Positions 33,709 to 44,599 of a DNA stretch of 64,000 nucleotides are shown here, in pieces. Under the pieces are notes generated by a model. It saw nothing but the letters and a program-made list of their open reading frames with translations, was not told the origin of the DNA and ran no database searches. The stretch is from Pictodentalium vernedei. Lineage: Eukaryota > Mollusca > Scaphopoda > Dentaliida > Dentaliidae. The DNA lies in assembly GCA_031216915.1 (NCBI GenBank), contig CM062291.1, positions 39,193,621 through 39,257,620 of the forward strand. The letters run 5' to 3'. A program made the position numbers and the translations under genes. Numbering within the stretch: the stretch's first letter is position 1; every line of letters begins with the position of its first letter.

Positions 33709-34300
33709 AAAAAAAAGAAGGCAGAAGGTCTTATCATTTTCAAGATAAGTAAATTCTAACAATTTTAAATAGATTTAAACAAGAGCTATTCATGAAGGCA
33801 ATTATTTATCCACTGCAGTCTGGACCGAAGAAGCATAAATGAATTAAAAACAATGTAATTACATTGTTAATGTTGTTATACGTTTTGGGTCCAAATACTC
33901 AATTCCCATTGACCAGCTGTATGAAAACGTCATGACCAACTGTAATTCATTTTCCAATGAATACATTTAGTTGAACTTTGACCCGCATTTACGGTAGAGT
34001 GCAGTTGACAGAATGTAATTCGGGCGGTGTTTGGGAGGGTTTATAACTTTTAGCACCTCTCGCAGTGATCAGTGATTATAGTTTACTGATATGTTAAATA
34101 AATTGTTTTGAACATTCCAAGTTTCGTTGCGAAAGACAGCAATTTGACAAATTTGGGTCAATGCCGAAAACTGGTGCTCAACTCAGAGTTGTGCGCTTTG
34201 TCTTTTGTGTGAGGGTGATTTTTCGCTCGTTCGTTCGTACATGTTTTATTTCGTCTTTCTGCTTTGTTGTTTGGTAAAAAGTAGCTTAAACAGTTATGGA
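33709..34300. other. Intron, nothing recognised
   Basis: No repeat family or coding pattern seen. Confidence 0.45.
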
Positions 34301-34307
34301 ATGTAAT

Positions 34308-34462
34308 TATAAGAATTGAATGCAATTTTAATAATCTTTATTGGAGTATGAACGTGTGGGAATGGGTACAAATTATGTATGAAGGGATTCATACATAATT
34401 TGTACCCATTCCCATCTGTTCATACTCCAATAAAGATTATAAAAATTGCATTCAATTCTTAA
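34308..34462. repeat. Near-perfect palindrome, ~73-nt arms
   Basis: AAGAATTGAATGCAATTTTA...AATGGGTACAAATTATGTAT, a few loop bases, then the complementary arm to TTGCATTCAATTCTTA. One arm has a GTGTGGG/CATCTG mismatch block. Confidence 0.88.
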
Positions 34463-34798
34463 TACCAAAAAATCATGAAAAATTAACAAAGTAAGAACTA
34501 TAACTCCGGTGAAAAATACGCGAGCAACTTTTTTATAACATGCGCAGGTGAGCTTGTCACAAGGATCTCTCATTTCAAATTTCCTTGAAATCTAAGTGCT
34601 GAGATATTGCTGCAGATGGATGGATGCACGGATGGATGGACGGATGCATGTAATCCAGTTTATCCCATAAATGGATGTTTATTCGAACAATAAAAGTCTT
34701 GGATAAATTTTTGCATTTATTCACCTAGTAGCAGCTGCTAGTAGGGTGATAAATTTCAGAAATCAGAGCTTTCATATGGAAGTTCTGTACAAAAAGTT

Positions 34799-35025
34799 AA
34801 AAAATTTATAGTAATTTATATATTTTTTATACTTACCAATGACCCAGATATAGCTGGTGCTAACTCTTAAAATATAGGGCCAAACACAAATTTTGCCTCC
34901 CAATCCCCAAAATTTGCATCTAAAACCAAAGAAAACATGTCCTGAAAGGCCCTCCACACTTCGCCCCTACTGCGCATGCGCAGTGTCAAGGACGTTCCGA
35001 AATTGGCGCCATTAATCATTCTAAT
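34799..35025. repeat. DIRS-B inverted terminal repeat, 3' copy with extension
   Basis: Matches the reverse complement of 41507-41707, but carries about 30 extra AT-rich bases at the outer end (AAAAAATTTATAGTAATTTA). Unequal terminal repeats with an extension on one side are known for DIRS-1. Confidence 0.88.
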
Positions 35026-35096
35026 AACCAGTGCCTGGTAAGCGCTATGTACTCAGCGGGGAGGCAAGAGTTCCCAACTCCTGGGAGGGCCATCCC

Positions 35097-35186
35097 CGTC
35101 TGGGTCATTGGTAAGTATAAAAAATATATAAATTACTATAAATTTTTTAACATTTTTATACTGTACCAATGACCCAGACATAGCTG
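35097..35186. repeat. DIRS-B internal complementary region (ICR)
   Basis: The first part (35097-35148) is the reverse complement of the left outer end, including its extension. Then comes AAC (35149-35151), and the second part (35152-35186) is the reverse complement of the right outer end (ATTTTTATACTGTACCAATG). This is the composite expected of an ICR, which in the DIRS model templates closure of the circle. Confidence 0.85.
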
Positions 35187-35779
35187 AATAGTAAAAAGGC
35201 TGGAGGGCCAAGGACATAGAGCAAAATGGAATACGCTCAATAAAATAAAATAGAGTCATCCCTGTAGGGAAAAAGAAGAAATAGGCCTTACATGTATCTT
35301 TCTTATTTATGATAAATTAGAAAAATACAACACCTTCCAAAATTGAGCTTCATACATCCATGTACTCTATTAATATCAAATATAATCCTTATACTAATAA
35401 TTTTTAAAGTAAGCCAATAAATAAAGTAAGTCTGGAGAATAGAGACTCTTATACTCCTAAAAGTGTCTGAGGATTGCATAATCATGTTCGTTGACATATG
35501 CAATATTCAAAAGCTATACTTTAAAAACTAAGACTTGAATGAATTTTAAAAACCTAAACTTCTCACTAAACAATCATCCCAATAACAGCTCAGAATTACT
35601 AACTCCGGAGGAGGTATCCCCCTGTTTTCATAGTAAAACAGGTGACCCAAGGGAACACCCTCCCCCACCCCCCCCTTTTTCTTGCCCTGGGTCAAATAGC
35701 CCAGAGCGAAGAGGGCAGCCGAACGGAGACACTGCCGAAACAGACAGCCTACCTAGCTATAGTAACAACTGTTAAGTGA

Positions 35780-36900
35780 ATGACATTCTGAGCAGTAGAT
35801 AATAGACCTAACAATAGAGGCCTCCAGAAATGGACTCGATATTTCTGAGATAAAATTCATGAATGTGGATGGCTGAGCGCAATGAGCGGCCTTCAAAAAT
35901 CTATAATAGCGACACTATTAATGTAAGCCCAAGAAGTAGAAGAACTCTTACTTCATGAGCCGAAATCTTAAGCACAACTGCTAAGTCAATGATATACCAT
36001 AAGCAGTACCGATAGTTAATAGAATCCATTAACAATAAAATGGAGCGTAACGTCCTTCTACTAGACATCAAAGACAGAAGAAGCTTACGCCCATAGTAAT
36101 AAACAGATATCTGTTTATAAATACATAAACTGTACCCGGAAAGAGTAAAGGCCTATGCCCATACGAAGACGGAAGGACCTTAAAATAATAGGTTCCGGAT
36201 AATAGGAGCCTAACTCTTATGCAACAATCCAACCTAAATAGTAACGGAAGTAGTGATTCCGAAACTCCGAAAGTGAAAATCGTCCATCGATAGTGCATGA
36301 AACTCACTGACTCTACAGTAAAAGAGAAACCAACAGAATTACTGTCTAAAAGGTCAGAATTTGAAAACTACTGTTTCTAGAGGCTCAAATGATTACTTAG
36401 CTAAATAAGAACCGAAGTTAAAATCCATATAGGAATTTAATCTAAAGATTCTAAGTCTATTTATCAAAAAGTTACTGACTTAGATAAAGAGACAAAAGAC
36501 TCAATTGTAAACTATCGTAGAGTGCATAGGTATGAGGTAACATAAACCTATAACCTAAATAATAACAGGCTGCAGTAGATCTTGTCAAACAAGTATACTA
36601 AAAAATTGCAATGAGTAGTATGGAGGGATCAACAATATGAACATAATGATCCCTACACCACGACGGAAGAGCCTCCACTTTAGCCGCATAGAATAGCGAA
36701 GAAGAGGATCTCCTATAGTAAGAAATCGCGTCCAAAGCTCGTCCAGTACAGTGCTTACAATGCAATACGGACCACACAACGGAATACATGAAGGTTGCGA
36801 CCTTGCGGGTTGTGATAAAGATGACACGATTTACCCAGTGAAAAAAGATCCTCACATAGAGGAAGATTTCACGTTAAGACCCACAGTAGACAAGAGAGTA
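35780..36900 (-). pseudogene. DIRS-B tyrosine recombinase relics
   Basis: Near 36640-36720 the frame reads AKVEALPSWCRDHYVHIVDP-SILLIAIF, parallel to AKWKVFCRWCADHSVDYANL of DIRS-A. Near 35950 a SAHEVRV segment fits the HxxR box, followed in shifting frames by STSWAYINS, KAAHCAQPSTFMNF and FYLRN, where the family has its C-terminal tyrosine. So, unlike DIRS-A, the catalytic half is still recognisable although broken by frameshifts and stops. Confidence 0.7.
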
Positions 36901-37099
36901 AATTACCCATGATCTCTGTGAAGATAGAGATGCTATCAACAGAAATGTATTGTGGTTGTTTATCTTAGCAATACCTGCTGAAACAACAGCGCCGGAGGAT
37001 ACGCGTATCCTATCATTCCGTCCTATAGATCAATAGAGCGTTAACAACATTAGCTCAGAGATCTGGACAAGCCAACACATACGTCTGCAATTGATTAGC

Positions 37100-37690
37100 A
37101 AGCTGTGTCATAAATAAATCATCATTGGGCACTCCCATAGATAGCAAATCTGATTGAATACTTGTTTGTTGAAAGTCCATTCTGACAGCAACAAGCGACC
37201 CGTAAGAGAACGGGAGTCCGATAAAACAATCAGACGACCCGGAATATGACGGACCAAAACTGAACTTGGTGTACTATAACCAACAGACGGATTCTTTCCA
37301 TTAAATTGAATAACGGAAACGAAAGAGTGCCTCCCTGGTTCCGGAGATACGCCACTACTGTTGAATTAAAGGACAGGAATTTGGGCATGCGTTTCTGAAT
37401 AATGTTCATGCAATGACATAAAGCAAGCCTAAAAAAAAAAACATTATTCCGCGGAAGAAAACTGATTGCTAAGAGACTGCGGAACCCAAAGGCCCTGGCA
37501 CTTCGAATCCGTAGGGATCAGTATTATATCCCAATCTGTTTGACTGGCAACCGTCATAACAGCCACACTCGGGTCCGGCAACTGCGGTGGCACTCTCTGA
37601 GTCAACCACCGAATGTTTGCCCCAGTCTGAATCTCTTGTAACACTAGATAGACAAGAGAACGTGTAAATCAAGCAATTCATGGATTGCCG
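37100..37690 (-). pseudogene. DIRS-B RNase H region
   Basis: Frame 37644-37444 reads NIRWLTQRVPPQLPDPSVAV, TVASQTDWDIILIPT and CQGLWVPQSLSNQFSSAE; below it in other frames are FNSTVVAYLRNQGGT (37320-37370) and GVPNDDLFMTQLANQLQTYV (37075-37140). These correspond to the RNase H core and following domain of DIRS polyproteins, with the first catalytic Asp apparently replaced (VASQT for the usual DASQT). No clear RT box was found, so that part is lost or too decayed. Confidence 0.8.
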
Positions 37691-38099
37691 AAAAGTTGCC
37701 GTCGAAGAGAAGCTCCTCCGAGAACGAAGCGACTCAGAGAGTTCTTAACCTTACTATCCACTCGTGTGGATGTAGCTAGGGCTGCGTCACGTCTAACCAA
37801 CTCCAATCAGCCACTGAAGGGCGGAGTTATACGTGAACCAACTACTGCCCTCAAAAGAAATTACATTGAGAATAATATCCCGTAAATCTTTTCTTGAAGA
37901 CGTAATGATAACGCCTCAGTAAGGCGGATTACGTATGATAAAGCGTCTAAGTTAAGTCTACTATACATCATGTCGTTTCCAACATTGAAATTGGAAAAGA
38001 CATAAACGGCGAAAAAGAATATATGCAGTCTTTAATCACACCGTCTAGACGCGTATGAACTCTCGGTATGCCCTGCTCTGCCAAAATAAACTATTCGTA

Positions 38100-40380
38100 T
38101 AAATGATAAAATGGCAGAAATGAGCAATGCGGACAAGAAACTAAACTATCATGCTTGGCAGCAGGCTTGTATATATATATATATAGCGTCAAAAAATAAA
38201 ACACATGTTGTAATGACAATATTGGACTGCGTCGGTAAGTCAGGGACAATGTCCCTGAACCGATCGAAAAATCCGAGTCCAATGACGCTATAAGTCTCTT
38301 ATCCAAGATCGCAGCAATGAAGTCCGAAATAACAATCACTGGAAGATAATGCCAGAAGATATGAAAGGCATCTTCCGATACTACTAAAGGGAAAACTCGA
38401 AATCTTTCAAATCCCTTTCGCCATCCTGTCGGACCCTATAAAGCATTCGGTCGTCCGTACCTGATGCAACCGCGGACCGCACCGACCCAGCGCCGTCGGA
38501 TAATTCCTGATTCGACCGAGAAACTGTCAATTGCTGGGATGCTGCGAAACAACTGTGCTAACTCGGATAGCACGTCCGTCACTGAGGCCTGAGGAGAAGC
38601 GGTCTTACGATGCATTGCCGCTGGAAGCTCCGTGATCGTTACCCCGTGCATACTACCAATATGCGAGCGAACGGAGTGTATAGGCCTCGTGTCCCTTGGC
38701 TACCGGATGGCGCGACCTATTCGCCGTGGAATCACTGAATGACGAAACTGATCGGATACTCGAGGTCACGTAGCCAATGTGCGGTCGTGTGCCCTGCTGT
38801 GAGGATGAGGAAGCATTAAGGACAGTCTCTCGGACTGTCAATATAATGGAGCGTCCCGACCGACGGACATATGCTCCGAATGTAAAATATCTGAACCACA
38901 ACATGCGGTCCCCTATGTTGTTGGACGAGAGAGGGACCTCTCTCGCTCACAGCCCGGACGGACCTGGACAAGCCAGGAACCGGACTAACAGGCTTCCTCC
39001 GATCTGTCCTCAATCTGCCGTCACTGGGTGAGTACTAAAGTAATTAAAGTGCTCGCATCACCCAAATCTCCTTCCTAGACTGCAACGGACGAACCCGGCA
39101 GCCGAACCATTCGATGAATGTACGCTACACCGGGTGAGCTAGCGAATGTCACTCCGTAGGCGATAGACATATTCCATGAGCACTTATTGCCGCTAGCTCT
39201 TCATTAACTATGACGACAGAGGCACACTTTTGAAAGACATCTCCATAACTCTGCGAACAAGAAACCAGAAATGCTTGGTTAGCAAGCATAAAATAATAAT
39301 ATATATAGCGTCGTTCAATAATTCGAAAGTTTGTGTGACATTATTGGACTATGTCGGAACTGAGGGACGATGTCCCTGAACCGAACCAAAAATTTCTAAG
39401 TCCACCGACGCTATCAGTTTCTTATCCGGCATCGCAGCATTCTGGTCCGACGAAAGAAGCTGTAGAAGACCAGGTCAGATGACATACACAACAGCATATG
39501 TTGTTCCGAAAGGGAAAGCTCGAAATCCTCCAAATCCCTTTCGGTATCCCGTCGGACCGGATGAAACTTTCGGACGTCCGAACCCGCTTCCGCGGAGCGT
39601 CCCGACCCAGCATCGTCGGATAAAATATATGCGACAGATTCAGTTGATGCTGGGATGCTGCGATAAACTGTGCTATTAAGGAAAGCACATCCGTTCCCGA
39701 GGCCTGTGCAGTAGCGGTCTTACGATGCATTGCCGCCGGAAGCTCCGCGTACATTGACTCCCGCACACTTCCTATGCGAACGTCCGGAGTCTGCAGGCCT
39801 CGTGTCCCTGGCTACCGGATAGTGTGACCTGGTCGCCGAAGAATCCTTGATCGGCGAAGCTGGTAATATATCGGCGGTCACGCAGCCAAGGTGCGGTCGT
39901 GTGCGCTGACGAGAAGAGGAAGCCTTAGCAGTCTCCGCGGACTGCCTATACAACGGAGCGTCCCGAGCGACGGACGTATGCTCCGCTTGCGACACATTTT
40001 GTACCACAACATCTGGGGCCAGATTATGTTGAACGAGAGAGGGGCCTCTCTCGCTTGCCATCCGGATGGACCGGAACGAGCTATGAACCGGACTAAAAGG
40101 CTTCCTCCGTTCTCCCTCCGATCCGCCGTCACTGGGTGTGCATTAGGTTAATTTATAGTGCTCGCATCACCCCAAAATTCCTTCTAGACCGCAACGGACG
40201 AACCCGGCTGCCGAACCATTCGGTGAATGGACGCTACACCGGGCGAGCTAGCGGACGTCAAAGGCCGTCGAACCTACTAGGGTCCTCTTAGGCAATTGGC
40301 GTATTTACATGAGCACTTTTCCGCTAGCCCTTCATTAATTGTGACGACGGAGGCACACTGTTGGAAGACATCACAGATAC
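38100..40380 (-). pseudogene. DIRS-B gag-like region as a diverged tandem duplication
   Basis: Two ~1.12-kb segments, about 38185-39245 and 39308-40380, align in direct order: ATTGGACTGCGTCGG / ATTGGACTATGTCGG, GACAATGTCCCTGAACCGA / GACGATGTCCCTGAACCGA, GGTCTTACGATGCATTGCCG in both, and GCCAATGTGCGGTCGTGTGC / GCCAAGGTGCGGTCGTGTGC. Minus-strand peptides ELPAAMHRKTA occur in both. Position between RNase H and the 5' repeat suggests gag; I recognise no domain. Confidence 0.7.
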
Positions 40381-41506
40381 ATCACCCTAATCTTGATCGT
40401 CTGAAATAGAAATTGATAAAGTAGAGTGACCCTGCGGGGAAAGGACCGGAGTGTCCAAATCCCCAATAACATACCGTGACATACGCTTCCCATATTGTCA
40501 TCGAAATCATACGATACAGAACAGGAGTTAATGCGAGTACACTGACCACATATAGAATGATAATAAAGTCAGAGGAAGACTTCCTCTTAAAACAATTGAT
40601 CAATATCCTTTCAATGTGAAAAGAAAACAAGTCCTGGTACTCGCACTAACCCCTGGCAATCAAAATACATAATAATAATATGATCCATTAATATAGAAAA
40701 AATAATTGAAATCAAAATATTTTGAAAAAATATTTTTTCAGAACAGCCCAAGTTTCTGAAAAGTAACGTTGAGCCCCAATGGATCCCAAGCCTAAGTGTG
40801 GACAAAAATTTTAAAAATATTTTAAACAATTTATTCAACACTTACGAACAATAATAATGAATCTAGTTATGATTAAAATAACATCAAGATATTATTTTTT
40901 AGAAATCCCCCTCTCACACAGAGGGCTGTTGTAAATGTAAACAATGAGTGTAAAAACACTAAAATAAGACTCCAGGCACCCAGGCCCGAAATCAGTTACC
41001 AAAAATACACTATCTGATGCAAAACAGAGACTTCCAGGGAAGAAACTGCAGAACATCAGATGGTAGATGCAGAACACAACGCCTAACCACCCGAAGGTGA
41101 AGACGTAAACATGGGGAAAAGAACAGAATTCATTCTGTTATTCAGCTAAAACTCCCAAGAAAATTTAGTAATAATAATTACAAAAACTATGCCAAAAGCA
41201 TGGGAGAATAGCAAGGGGGGACTTAAAGGACAGGGAGAGAGGAAAACACTTAAAAAACAGTGTAACTAAATAATCAGAATGACAACAAAATGGCTGCTGC
41301 CTCGAAAATAGGTAACTTAACATAATTTCATTAAAAAATTTTAAGTTACAGCCCTGATAATATTCTGTCACACATTTTTTTCCTCTCCTCCTTCTCTATC
41401 CTCCTTAGAATCACCATTTCACTAATATTTATGTGTCTGGCATCATTTAAACTGAGATTATAAGCACAAAGATCAGTCAGATGTTAACTGATGAAGGGCC
41501 AAACTT

Positions 41507-41707
41507 AGAATGATTAATGGCGCCAATTTCGGAACGTCCTTGACACTGCGCATGCGCAGTAGGGGCGAAGTGTGGAGGGCCTTCCAGGACATGTTTTCTT
41601 TGGTTTTAGATGCAAATTTTGGGGATTGGGGGGCAAAATTTGTGTTTGGCCCTATATTTTAAGAGTTAGCACCAGCTATGTCTGGGTCATTGGTACAGTA
41701 TAAAAAT
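41507..41707. repeat. DIRS-B inverted terminal repeat, 5' copy
   Basis: Partner of 34799-35025; ends CTGGGTCATTGGTACAGTAT-AAAAAT, followed by ACA where a GTT would be expected. Confidence 0.88.
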
Positions 41708-41729
41708 ACAGATTTCTGCATCGTCGGTA

Positions 41730-41925
41730 CAAAATGGCGGCTGGCAGCCATCTTAAATTTCGGACCGCACCCAAAAACACTCGTTCTCATCCCACGGTCA
41801 TAACAAAGGCACCCAAGAAGTTTCGTAAAGATCGGTTCATAAATACGGCCTCTAGCCCGAGCCGTATCCAATTGTTGATGGATGGCATAAGCTCAAATTT
41901 GGCTTCGCCAAAGTTGAGCTAATAA
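41730..41925 (+). mobile_element. 3' end of a tandem-type element with hairpin + CTAA
   Basis: AAGTTTCGTAAAGATCGGTT-CATAAATAC, then GATGGCATAAGCTCAA and the hairpin AACTTTGGCG/CGCCAAAGTT type ending GAGCTAATAA. Same terminus form as at 46478 and 63432. Confidence 0.6.
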
Positions 41926-42060
41926 ACATAGTGTTTTCAAGTAAAAAATTTATTCTACTCATAGGATTAAGAATGAAACCGACTTGCCAGAGGCTCGTCG
42001 GTTTCATTCTTAATCCTACTCGTAGAATAAATTTTTTACTTGAAAAAACTACGTTTATTC
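41921..42060. repeat. Near-perfect palindrome, ~63-nt arms
   Basis: AATAAACATAGTGTTTTCAA...GGATTAAGAATGAAACCGAC, loop TTGCCAGAGGCTC, then the complementary arm. Confidence 0.92.
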
Positions 42061-42344
42061 AATATTTTCAACACTGATTTGAAATATGAGTATTTTTTAT
42101 CAAAGATTTCATGCTATTAGCAAGGGACTTCTTAGCATAGCAAGATTTTGATCATAAATAACTGTTTTATTTATTTGAGAAATATTATAAGTTAAGATAA
42201 ATTGACGGTAACATGGTCTAAGGTTTGCTTCCCATCTCAACTGAACATAAGCGCCAAGCCGTAAACCTCGGACTATGTTAACGTCAATTCATCATAATAA
42301 CTATTTACTACTGCAATTCAATAACTACAAATTAGAGAGTGTGT

Positions 42345-42370
42345 GTGTTGTTGGGGGGGGGGGGGGGAAT
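42345..42370. repeat. Poly-G tract
   Basis: Uninterrupted G-run of about 15 in G-rich context; copy length is not reliable. Confidence 0.95.
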
Positions 42371-42498
42371 ATAGGACAATACGACTTGTCCTCTCTGCAT
42401 GAATGGCCCATATATACCCTCATCACCACCACCAACTGAGAACTTGTCCCTCACTAGATTATTTTAATGAATGACACACAAAAATGCAGAATAGGTTA

Positions 42499-42750
42499 TT
42501 AACCCTTTACCCAACGAATCGCCCACAAACGCCCGCGTAAAATGCAGATTCGGCAGCTGAAAAAATGTTCTTTTTCGAAAGATTTCAACAAAACCATATC
42601 ATGTGACCCCTCTTTGGAACGAGCTCGTCGAGCTCGTTCCAATGAGGGGTCAAATGATATGGTTTTGTTGAAATTTTTCTAAAAAAATTGAAAAAAAACG
42701 ATATTTAAATTAATAAATTTTGATATCGTCTGTGTTGGGTAAAGGGTTAA
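42499..42750. mobile_element. M1 MITE, complete, 252 bp
   Basis: Perfect TTAA...TTAA ends, ACCCAACGAATCGCC and GTTGGGTAAAGGG; GAGCTCGTCGAGCTCG at the centre. Confidence 0.93.
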
Positions 42751-43117
42751 GAAACTTGCTGTCTCAAAAAGGTTGTATAGAGTACCTTTGAGAACATGAG
42801 GTAACAATAACCCACTCTGCATTTGCACAATGCAAAGCCATGCACATTATTAATATTGGTCAGAGGCAGGTTACTGCATCTCTTTCATCTCAGTACTCTT
42901 CACCTCAAAAGGAAGCTCAGTACGAAATATCAAGTCAGCATACTCATTGGTTTATGGAAAGAAAACTTTTCAGTAAATTTTCCCCCACCCACTCCCTAAG
43001 GGGCAGGGCAACTTTAATAAAATCAAAATGCAATGTCACCTCAAATTTCAATGAAATCATTGTAGTGGTTTTTGGAGAAGATGTGATGTGATGATGCTAA
43101 TGAATGATGGATGGACA

Positions 43118-43400
43118 GGGAGTGTGGTGGCTCAGTGGTTACAGAAAAAGGTTCATGATTCTATCCACGCTAGGGGTAACTGCATTGTGTCCCTGGGCAA
43201 GGCACTTAATCCCGATTGCCCATGTGGGGGTTAAGTGTACTAAGGCGTACTGCAAGTCGATGGTGCACTTGTCTTCAACCAATGCTAACCCTGCTTTTGA
43301 GGTGTTAGTACGTTGGGGAGGTTGATAGTTGCTTGTCATTGCCCGGTGGTTTTTCCAGATAGTCCAGCTTCCTCCACCTGCAAAACTGACCGACACGGGG
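43118..43400 (+). mobile_element. tRNA-derived SINE, plus orientation, truncated
   Basis: GGGAGTGTGGTGGCTCAGTG (box A), CATTGTGTCCCTGGGCAAGG, GTACTAAGGCGTACTGCAAG and CTTCCTCCACCTG are in SINE order. The 3' tail is missing and box B is decayed (GGTTCATGATTC). Confidence 0.85.
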
Positions 43401-43578
43401 TGGCCCTGGCTGTCAAAAGCGTTAAAAGGACTCACAAACGTTTGCCCTATTACCTTTAATGCAACTGATGGCCAAAGAAGTGAATAACTACTCCAGTTTG
43501 TACAGGCATGAAGTACAGCTCCGCTATTGGCCACTTCAATAAACTATTACTGTTCTTACAAATAAAAATTATTCAAAC

Positions 43579-43764
43579 CTCCATATCCTTCTGGACATTC
43601 CAAACATACAACATCTCCATTTCTCAACTGTCTACATGCACCACCATCAGGACATGGACATGGCTGGCAGTCCTCAGGTGTACCAATAGTTGGGTTTCCA
43701 TAAAAACCATCCTCACAGCGATCGCAAAAATCACCAATGGTGTTATGTTCACAAATACAGCGAC
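43579..43764 (-). CDS. LAMC1: Laminin gamma-1-like exon: LE units
   Basis: This 186-nt exon is phase 1 to phase 1 (62 codons). The acceptor is TTTCTAG at 43765-43767 and the donor is GGAG|GTTTGA at 43578. The split codon with the previous exon gives [19 protein letters not shown], completing one LE loop set. Then come [46 protein letters not shown]. In vertebrate gamma-1 the matching stretch is DGYYGD...[15 protein letters not shown]...VVCTNCPTGTTG, so order and spacing agree. Disulphide-bonded LE modules form the rod-like short arm. The intron below is 9.9 kb and holds the second DIRS element; a MITE of family M1 starts 59 bp upstream of the acceptor. Confidence 0.96.
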
Positions 43765-43822
43765 CTAGAAAATTAAAAAAAAAAGGTAAATATACAAAAC
43801 CTTTACTTGACATAGGTACTAT

Positions 43823-44064
43823 TTAACCCTTTGCCCAACGAATCGGACACAGCTGGCGCGTAATATGCAAATTCTGCAGTTGAAAAAATATTTTTCAAAA
43901 AATTTCAACAAAACCATATCATGTGACCCCTTGTTGGAACGAGCTCATCGAGCTCGTTACAACAAGGGGTCACATGATATGGTTTTGTTGAACTTTTTTG
44001 AAAAATTTGAAAAAATATTTAAAATAATAAATTTTGATTTCGTCTGCATTGGGTAAAGGGTTAA
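43823..44064. mobile_element. M1 MITE, complete, 242 bp
   Basis: TTAACCCTTTGCCCAACG to GCATTGGGTAAAGGGTTAA; its end lies 59 bp from the acceptor of the LE exon at 43764. Confidence 0.93.
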
Positions 44065-44129
44065 CTGAATATCCGTGCTAATTTTATAATTCTAGGACAC
44101 CAATCAACGTTAAAATATTATACATTGTT

Positions 44130-44220
44130 AAGGCCTAAAAAAAATTAAGATTCTGTATCTGGGGCCCTCTCGCATGGTCCTTTTGGCTGCCACATGCTCT
44201 CTTTTTATAACCAATGCAAA
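44130..44220 (-). repeat. Short interspersed fragment, third copy
   Basis: TTTGGCTGCCACATGCTCTC-TTTTTATAACCAATGCAAAC is the reverse complement of the fragment at 3440 and 32090. Confidence 0.6.
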
Positions 44221-44322
44221 CTTGAATGAAAGTGTCAATGACTCTGTAGCTCAACTTGACAAACTTGAACTTGGTAAGTTAAAAGTGAAATGGCAAAATT
44301 GAAGATCATTGGTACCAATGTT

Positions 44323-44598
44323 ATTTGGTGATATTTAAACATAACATCATTGTGTGCACATCAGAGTAATCCATGCATTTTTAAATGTAAACTGTAAGGC
44401 CGGTTAAAGGAAGAATGTTGATACACAAATGCAGTAAGTTCAGAGGTTATTGTAAACGGCATTTGGTGATATTTAAACATAACATCATTGTGTGCACATC
44501 AGAGTAATCCATGCATTTTTAAATGTAAACTGTAAGGCCGGTTAAAGGAAGAATGTTGATACACAAATGCAGTAAGTTCAGAGGTTATTGTAAACGGC
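44323..44598. repeat. Exact tandem duplication, 2 x 138 bp
   Basis: ATTTGGTGATATTTAAACAT...GGTTATTGTAAACGGC occurs at 44323-44460 and again at 44461-44598. I find no difference between them. Confidence 0.95.
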
Positions 44599-44599
44599 A

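Larger units (their letters stand above)
34796..41707 (-). mobile_element. DIRS-type retrotransposon DIRS-B, old, ~6.9 kb
   Basis: Inverted terminal repeats of about 200 bp bound the element (34799-35025 and 41507-41707). They share TTAGAATGATTAATGGCGCC, CACTGCGCATGCGCAGTAGG and TTAGCACCAGCTAT. Minus-strand relics in order are gag-like (two diverged tandem copies), RNase H and tyrosine recombinase. An internal complementary region sits beside the 3' repeat at 35097-35186. GTT precedes the left repeat. Many stops; inactive. Confidence 0.88.
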
